Shown: positions 59,109-64,000 of the stretch, in pieces | How positions within the stretch are numbered: position 1 is the stretch's first letter | Layout: each line of letters begins with the position of its first letter | Assembly (NCBI GenBank): GCA_020025545.1 | Contig: JAHHRX010000008.1 | Coordinates: 9,146-73,145, forward strand | Reading direction: 5' to 3' | From: Oscillospiraceae bacterium | GTDB lineage: Bacteria; Bacillota; Clostridia; Oscillospirales; Oscillospiraceae | DNA: 64,000 nucleotides | Program-made: the position numbers and the translations under genes | The notes under the pieces: generated by a model | What the model saw: only the letters and a program-made list of their open reading frames with translations | What the model was told of the DNA's origin: nothing | Database searches by the model: none

Positions 59109-60040
59109 GTGTCATTGGCATAGATACCAGTAATTATACCACCTCCATCGCCTGTCTGGGGCCGGAGGGCGGCGATAATTGTTCCCGTTTGCTTCCTGTG
59201 AAGCAGGGAGAGCTGGGGCTGCGTCAGTCTGATGCAGTGTTTGCGCATATCAAAAGCCTGCCGGAGCTTTCCGGCAGGCTGTTTTCCCATATAAAGCTTA
59301 CGGATGTAACGGCTGTGGGTGTTTCTACACGGCCGAGAGCTGTGGAGGGGAGCTATATGCCCTGCTTTATGGTGGGCTATTCCCATGCTAAGCTGCTGTC
59401 TGATTTTCTGCATGTGCCGCTTATCGAGGTTTCTCATCAGCAGGGGCATGTTGCGGCCTCCCTGTGGAGCGCCGGACGGATGGAGCTCATGGATCAGCCT
59501 CATCTGGCATGGCACCTCTCCGGTGGTACCACGGAGCTTTTGCTGGTGGAGCCGGATGGCAGGAATGTAAAATGTACTCGGATCGGCGGCACTACGGATA
59601 TTTCTGCCGGGCAGCTGATCGACCGGACGGGGCAGCTTTTGGGCTTGCCGTTCCCTTCGGGAAAGCATCTGGATTCGCTCAGCGCTGAGGCATCTGCGAC
59701 AGATGTGTTTAAGGTGAAGTGTGCCGGTATGGAATTTTCTCTTTCCGGCGTGCAGAATAAGGTTCAGCAGTTCCATGAAAAGAATGGCAAGCCTGCCGAG
59801 ACTGCTGGATACGCCCTGCGATGTGTTTCGCAGGCGGTGCTTTCCGCTACGGAAAATGCGCTGAAGGAATACCCCGGCCTGTCGGTGGTGTTTTCCGGCG
59901 GTGTGGCTTCCAATTCCATGCTGCGCAGGTGGATGGAACCGCTGAATCCGGTTTTTTCTGAGCCCCGCTATTCTACGGATAACGCCATGGGCGTTGCCGT
60001 GCTGACCCAGCGATTGGGGGAAGATTCCGATGGAAAATAA
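59105..60040 (+). CDS. TsaD/Kae1-like paralog
   Basis: The 311-residue ASKHA-fold protein is related to the tRNA threonylcarbamoyltransferase TsaD but shorter. The metal histidines are present (HQQGH), as are HLSGGTTELLLV and STDNAMGVAVL. The N-terminal TSCDET motif of TsaD reads TSNYTT. A paralog at this place next to nusB and xseA recurs in Clostridia, from general knowledge, and the true tsaD is normally elsewhere. The function is unknown. It is translationally coupled on both sides. Confidence 0.8.
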   Translation: MSVIGIDTSNYTTSIACLGPEGGDNCSRLLPVKQGELGLRQSDAVFAHIKSLPELSGRLFSHIKLTDVTAVGVSTRPRAVEGSYMPCFMVGYSHAKLLSDFLHVPLIEVSHQQGHVAASLWSAGRMELMDQPHLAWHLSGGTTELLLVEPDGRNVKCTRIGGTTDISAGQLIDRTGQLLGLPFPSGKHLDSLSAEASATDVFKVKCAGMEFSLSGVQNKVQQFHEKNGKPAETAGYALRCVSQAVLSATENALKEYPGLSVVFSGGVASNSMLRRWMEPLNPVFSEPRYSTDNAMGVAVLTQRLGEDSDGK

Positions 60041-61241
60041 GACTGTCTCCGTTTCGCAAATCAATGAATACATCCGCAGTCGGATGGATGCAGACCCCGT
60101 ACTGACTTCTGTTGCTGTTCGCGGCGAAATCAGTAACTACAAGGTCTATCCCTCGGGACACCACTATTTCACATTAAAGGATGAGGGCGGTGCGCTGCGG
60201 TGCGTTATGTTTAAGGGAAATGCTGCCCGGCTGCGGTTTTCACCCAATAACGGCATGAAGGTTATTGCCATGGGCAAGATTTCCGTGTACCCAAGAGACG
60301 GTGCTTACCAGCTTTACTGCACAGGACTCATTCTTGACGGAATCGGAGACCTGTATGCGGCATTTGAGCAGCTGAAGGTGAAGCTTTCCCATGAGGGACT
60401 TTTTGACCCTGCACATAAAAAGCCTTTGCCAAGGTACCCCGGTGTGATTGGTATTGTTACCAGCTCCGCCGGTGCGGCTGTTCACGATATGCTGCGGATC
60501 CTTCGCAAGCGCTATCCGCTGACGCAGGTCCGACTGTTTCCTGTGAGGGTGCAGGGCGTGGAGGCTCCGGCGGAAATTGCAGGTGCCATCCGGTATGCCA
60601 ATCGATTCCGCTTGGCGGATGTGTTGTTTGTGGGGCGGGGCGGTGGCTCCATTGAAGACCTGTGGGCCTTTAATGACGAGCGGGTGGCCTATGCCATCTA
60701 CCAGTCGGAGATTCCCATCATTTCTGCAGTGGGCCATGAGCCGGATGTAACGATTTCCGACTTTGTAGCAGATTTGCGGGCGGCAACGCCTTCCAATGCG
60801 GCGGAACTGGGTGTTCCCGATCAGGATGCTCTGCGGCAAATGCTGGATGGTTTTTCGGGCGCTATGGCTGCATCTCTGTCAAGGCTATTGAAAGCCAATC
60901 GCCAGCACCTTAAGATGATTGCCGCAAGCCCCGCACTGCACAGTCCGACAGGCTATTTGGAGCAGCGCAGAAAGAGCGTGGAACTGCTGAAAAATCGCCT
61001 TGTGTCTGTCCAGATTCAAGGTGTCGAGCGGAAAAAACGGCGATATGTGGAAATGACTGCCAAACTGGATGCGATGAGCCCCCTGAAGGTTTTGACCAGA
61101 GGCTATGCCATGGCGCAGAAAGAGGACGGGCAGGTGATTCGCAGCATCGGGCAGGTAAACACCGGTGACAAAGTTTCTATCACAGTCAGCGACGGTCGGA
61201 TTATGGCTGCGATTACGGATAAGAAGGGAAATGGGCAATGA
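60030..61241 (+). CDS. xseA: Exodeoxyribonuclease VII large subunit
   Basis: The 403-residue subunit has an N-terminal OB-fold (VSQINEYIRSRMDADPVL, VRGEISNYK). The catalytic domain has GIVTSSAGAAVHDMLRILRK, VGRGGGSIEDLWAFNDE and SAVGHEPDVTISDFVADLRA. A helical tail ends LTRGYAMAQ. With XseB it degrades single-stranded DNA from both ends. It overlaps xseB by four bases. Confidence 0.96.
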   Translation: MENKTVSVSQINEYIRSRMDADPVLTSVAVRGEISNYKVYPSGHHYFTLKDEGGALRCVMFKGNAARLRFSPNNGMKVIAMGKISVYPRDGAYQLYCTGLILDGIGDLYAAFEQLKVKLSHEGLFDPAHKKPLPRYPGVIGIVTSSAGAAVHDMLRILRKRYPLTQVRLFPVRVQGVEAPAEIAGAIRYANRFRLADVLFVGRGGGSIEDLWAFNDERVAYAIYQSEIPIISAVGHEPDVTISDFVADLRAATPSNAAELGVPDQDALRQMLDGFSGAMAASLSRLLKANRQHLKMIAASPALHSPTGYLEQRRKSVELLKNRLVSVQIQGVERKKRRYVEMTAKLDAMSPLKVLTRGYAMAQKEDGQVIRSIGQVNTGDKVSITVSDGRIMAAITDKKGNGQ

Positions 61242-61477
61242 ACGAGAAAAATGCAACTTTCGAAAGTTCTATGCAGCGCCTGGAGCAGATTGTCCGGGCA
61301 ATGGAGAGGGGCGATGTAGCGCTCGATGAATCTCTGAAACTGTTTCAGGAGGGGACAGAGCTGGTCCGCAGCTGCGCAAAGCTTCTGGATGAAGCGGAAC
61401 TGCAGATCCAGAAGGTGGTAAAAGGTCCCGACGGGAATCCGACAATGGAGGAATTTATCGATGAACCAAATGCTTGA
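61238..61477 (+). CDS. xseB: Exodeoxyribonuclease VII small subunit
   Basis: The 79-residue helical subunit has FESSMQRLEQIVRAMERGDV and LDESLKLFQEGTELVRSCAK. It wraps the large-subunit tail. It overlaps xseA and ispA. Confidence 0.95.
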   Translation: MNEKNATFESSMQRLEQIVRAMERGDVALDESLKLFQEGTELVRSCAKLLDEAELQIQKVVKGPDGNPTMEEFIDEPNA

Positions 61478-62339
61478 GGAGCGTTCCCGGGAGTATCGGG
61501 ATTTTATCGAAAGCTATCTCAAGGAGCATGTGGCTGTTGCGGAATCGGAGCCCCAGCAGGTGCTTTTTTCTGCTATGCGCTACAGTCTCCTGGCAGGTGG
61601 CAAGCGCCTGCGTCCTATTATGGCAATGGATTTTTGCAGAATGTGCGGCGGTGACTGGAAAAAGGCGGTACACTTTGCAGCTGCGATTGAAATGATTCAT
61701 AATTACAGCCTGATCCACGATGATCTGCCCTGCATGGATAACGATGACTTCCGCCGAGGCAATCCCACAAACCACAGGGTCTACGGTGAAGGAATCGCTG
61801 TTCTGGCCGGTGATGCGCTCCTGACGGATGCTTTTATGGAAGCGTCCTATTCGGAGGTCGCCGGCGAGAGGATGGCGCTGGCAATCCGTGTGCTTTCCCA
61901 GTGCGCCGGTTCTTTGGGTATGGTAGGCGGACAGGTGCTGGATATCCAGAGCGAAGAACGCCAATGCAGCGAGCAGGAAGTTTTGGATATTCAGATTCGC
62001 AAAACCGGCGGACTCATCCGTGCGGCTTGCGTGTTGGGTGTCATTGCCGGAGGCGGCTCCGGGGAACAGATGGCTGCAGCGGCTGAATTTGCGGATGCGC
62101 TGGGGCTTGCGTTCCAGATTCGGGATGATATGCTGGACGTGATCGGCACCCAAGCGGAAATGGGCAAGTGCGTCGGAACGGATGCATCGAAGAATACTTT
62201 TGTGCGGCTTTACGGCCTCGAAAAATGTGAAGAACTGGTAAACCACTATACAAATGTGGCGATTTCTGCACTGGATGCATTTGAGAATACCGAATATATG
62301 AAGGCACTGGCCAAGAGCCTTACAGATCGAACCGTATAA
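61461..62339 (+). CDS. ispA: Farnesyl/geranyl diphosphate synthase
   Basis: The 292-residue all-helical prenyl transferase has the first aspartate-rich motif DDLPCMDNDD and the second FQIRDDMLD, plus AGGKRLRP and GQVLDIQSE. It makes farnesyl diphosphate for undecaprenyl lipid and related isoprenoids. The ATG at 61461 is nine bases after GGAGG inside xseB. It is the last gene of the run. Confidence 0.95.
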   Translation: MNQMLEERSREYRDFIESYLKEHVAVAESEPQQVLFSAMRYSLLAGGKRLRPIMAMDFCRMCGGDWKKAVHFAAAIEMIHNYSLIHDDLPCMDNDDFRRGNPTNHRVYGEGIAVLAGDALLTDAFMEASYSEVAGERMALAIRVLSQCAGSLGMVGGQVLDIQSEERQCSEQEVLDIQIRKTGGLIRAACVLGVIAGGGSGEQMAAAAEFADALGLAFQIRDDMLDVIGTQAEMGKCVGTDASKNTFVRLYGLEKCEELVNHYTNVAISALDAFENTEYMKALAKSLTDRTV

Positions 62340-62348
62340 AGGACATAG

Positions 62349-62377
62349 AAAATCCCTGACGAAAGTCAGGGATTTTT
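62349..62377 (+). terminator. Terminator after ispA
   Basis: AAATCCCTGAC, GAAA loop, GTCAGGGATTTTT. Confidence 0.93.
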
Positions 62378-62412
62378 ACACTTATAAGGATTTCTGCAAA
62401 CAGGTGAAAATT

Positions 62413-63228
62413 TTACATAACGCGGCCGATGATATACCAGAGCACCAGCAGAATAATCAGCAGGGGCAGGTAGGCAACCAAGACGGAAGAACCGATGCAC
62501 ACAGCAACGACGCCAAGATGGTTCAGCGCAAAAACAAGGCCGGAAATAATCAGCGTCGTAAAAACAGCACGGGACAGCATTTTGCCCACGATAGTGGCAA
62601 AGAAAAAGGTGTAAAGGAATCCAATCATCGGGTTGACGCTGGAGAGCAGCGCACCTACCAGAAACTTCAGCGCGCCTGCCAGCAGCATGACAAAGAGCAG
62701 CGCAAGTAAAATCACGGGAGCCCAAGTCAGAAATCCTTCCGGCAGCAGAGCCGTCAGAAGCATATTAACCAGCACATGCAGCAGCATGGCCGCCACAATG
62801 GAAACACTGCGGAAAAAGAGCCAGCTGATGATGTGTTTTCCCATGGGCATGATCCGATCCACAACATTGACAAGAAATGCAAGAATCACCATATTCAGAA
62901 GCTGATTGCAGATTGTTATATAATCAGCACCTAAAAATGAGAAAATGTGCAGGTATTCGCCTCTGAGAAAAATGAAGGGCAGGGGAGAAACCAGAAAATC
63001 CAGGTTTACTCCAAAGCTGTAAATCACAACAGTAAAGGCGTAAATAAAGAAAATACCAATTGCGGAGGAAACGCTTTGACTCATCAGGGAGCGCTTGCCA
63101 AAAATCAGACGGGTCAGACCGCCCAGCACCAGAAAACCGGCACACAGCAGGAGCGTTGTCATTAAAAGTATTTCAACATCAAAATTTGCAGGGATCAGAG
63201 CCTTCAAACTGGCAATGAGTTCTTCCAT
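62413..63228 (-). CDS. Polytopic membrane protein of unknown function
   Basis: The 271-residue protein has about seven hydrophobic segments, and no domain is recognised. Segments include MTTLLLCAGFLVLGGLTRLI, FGKRSLMSQSVSSAIGIFFI and VNVVDRIMPMGKHIISWLFF. Pairs of short polar loops separate helices, loosely like CvpA-type proteins, but the length is greater and the similarity is not firm. It converges with ispA and follows rplL on the same strand after a terminator. A weak AAGGGAGG is upstream of the ATG at 63228. Confidence 0.75.
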   Translation of the reverse strand: MEELIASLKALIPANFDVEILLMTTLLLCAGFLVLGGLTRLIFGKRSLMSQSVSSAIGIFFIYAFTVVIYSFGVNLDFLVSPLPFIFLRGEYLHIFSFLGADYITICNQLLNMVILAFLVNVVDRIMPMGKHIISWLFFRSVSIVAAMLLHVLVNMLLTALLPEGFLTWAPVILLALLFVMLLAGALKFLVGALLSSVNPMIGFLYTFFFATIVGKMLSRAVFTTLIISGLVFALNHLGVVAVCIGSSVLVAYLPLLIILLVLWYIIGRVM

Positions 63229-63245
63229 AAAATACCTCCCTTATA

Positions 63246-63280
63246 GAAAAAAGCAGCCGCCAGTATATATCTGGCGGCTG
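63246..63280 (-). terminator. Terminator after rplL
   Basis: On the minus strand CAGCCGCCAG pairs with CTGGCGGCTG and is followed by six T. Confidence 0.93.
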
Positions 63281-63303
63281 TGTATATCTGATAACAGTCT
63301 GAA

Positions 63304-63678
63304 TTACTTCAGCTCTGCCTCGGCGCCAGCTTCCTTCAGCTCAGCGACCATCTTCTCAGCATCTTCCTTGGAAACAGCTTCCTTCAGGGTCTTGGGAGTG
63401 TTGTCAACCAGATCCTTAGCATCCTTCAGGCCCAGACCGGTGATGGCACGGACAACCTTAATGACGCCCAGCTTGGAAGCGCCAGCGGACTTCAGGATAA
63501 CATCAAACTCGGTCTTCTCCTCGACCTCAGCAGCAGCGCCGGCAGCGGGTGCAGCAACAGCAGCAGCAGCGGCGGAAACGCCGAAAACATCTTCCAGGGT
63601 GTGTACCAGCTCGGACAGCTCCAGAACGGTCAGACCCTTAACTTCCTCAACGAGAGCAGTGACTTTTTCACTAGCCAT
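63304..63678 (-). CDS. rplL: 50S ribosomal protein L7/L12
   Basis: The 124-residue stalk protein recruits translation GTPases. It has an N-terminal dimer domain, an Ala-rich hinge (about residues 35-52) and the C-terminal domain with IKVVRAITGLGLKDAKDLVD. The ATG at 63678 follows AGGAGG. It lies directly after rplJ, as in nearly all bacteria. Confidence 0.98.
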   Translation of the reverse strand: MASEKVTALVEEVKGLTVLELSELVHTLEDVFGVSAAAAAVAAPAAGAAAEVEEKTEFDVILKSAGASKLGVIKVVRAITGLGLKDAKDLVDNTPKTLKEAVSKEDAEKMVAELKEAGAEAELK

Positions 63679-63732
63679 TGTAATAGTCCTCCTAAAAAAT
63701 GTAATTAAGTGTGTTTAGATAGATGAACAGAA

Positions 63733-64000
63733 TTAAGCTTCTGCTTCTGCAGCAGGAGCGCCGCCTTCCTTCTGCTCCCGGATCTGATCCAGGACGAAAG
63801 CCAGGCTGGAGATAGGAGCCAGGAAAGTACCGAGCACCTGAGCGATAAGAGCATTCTTGCTGGGCAGTTCGCCGAAACCGTTGAGCTGATCAACAGACAG
63901 GACAGAACCTTCCACAATGCCACCCTTGATGGACAGGCTGGAACCCTTGTTCTTCTTGGCAAACTCGCAGACGATACGAGCAGGGGCGATGGGGTCGCCG
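63733..64000 (-). CDS. rplJ: 50S ribosomal protein L10, 3' part
   Basis: This is the C-terminal 88 residues of L10, the base of the ribosomal stalk. It includes GDPIAPARIVCEFAKKNK and ELPSKNALIAQVLGTFLAP, and ends with the short acidic helix that binds L7/L12. The N-terminus and start lie beyond the window. Confidence 0.95.
   Translation of the reverse strand, partial: GDPIAPARIVCEFAKKNKGSSLSIKGGIVEGSVLSVDQLNGFGELPSKNALIAQVLGTFLAPISSLAFVLDQIREQKEGGAPAAEAEA

Overview
The window comes from a spore-forming Gram-positive anaerobe of the class Clostridia, most likely a gut Oscillospiraceae/Ruminococcaceae-type bacterium. The evidence is a complete spoIIIAA-AH operon, a SleC-type germination lytic enzyme, an M50 protease resembling SpoIVFB, SpoIIIE/FtsK, a methionine T-box, and Firmicutes gene orders (rplS-lepB-rbgA-rnhB-yraN, tig-clpP-clpX-lon-engB, tepA-spoIIIE, spoIIIA-asp23-nusB-xseAB-ispA). 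No species can be named from the sequence alone. No insertion sequence, prophage, CRISPR array or replication origin was seen.

Layout. 1-1247 (minus): a two-gene version of SleC. 1380-4668: an asparagine-synthetase-like protein without the glutaminase cysteine, and pyruvate kinase. 4692-7583: methionine T-box followed by metNIQ. 7716-9710: a eukaryote-type glycogen branching enzyme. 9942-13897: two tRNA-Pro genes in opposite orientation flank a minus-strand block holding a radical SAM pair, an M50 protease and small proteins. 13950-23817: an Isd-like heme acquisition locus with a divergent DtxR-family regulator, two copies of a TTAGC-N4-GCTAA operator, NEAT-type surface proteins, IsdE and its ABC transporter. 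23998-29836: ribosome, secretion and DNA housekeeping genes, a dipeptidase, a threonine-synthase-like pseudoenzyme and a metallophosphoesterase. 29950-36323: protein quality control. 36651-36902: a small TSCPD protein. 37191-48335: a surface-polysaccharide locus. 48434-52804: TepA, a degenerate UppP-like protein and FtsK/SpoIIIE. 52885-58134: an ECF S-component and spoIIIA. 58274-62339: asp23, nusB, a TsaD-like paralog, xseAB and ispA. 62413-64000 (minus): a membrane protein, rplL and the 3' part of rplJ.

Two regions stand out. The heme locus encodes a very close IsdE homolog (heme ligands at M83 and H234, the same 151-residue spacing as in Staphylococcus aureus IsdE) but sits next to a DtxR-like regulator that has lost most of the canonical metal ligands. 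The polysaccharide locus has a complete initiation module for a 4-amino-trideoxy sugar without the acetyltransferase, plus two LicD proteins, one Stealth phosphotransferase, a flippase and a polymerase, but no conventional glycosyltransferase. This suggests a phosphodiester-linked, possibly zwitterionic polymer. Several proteins across the window look like pseudoenzymes: the AsnB, ThrC and UppP relatives.
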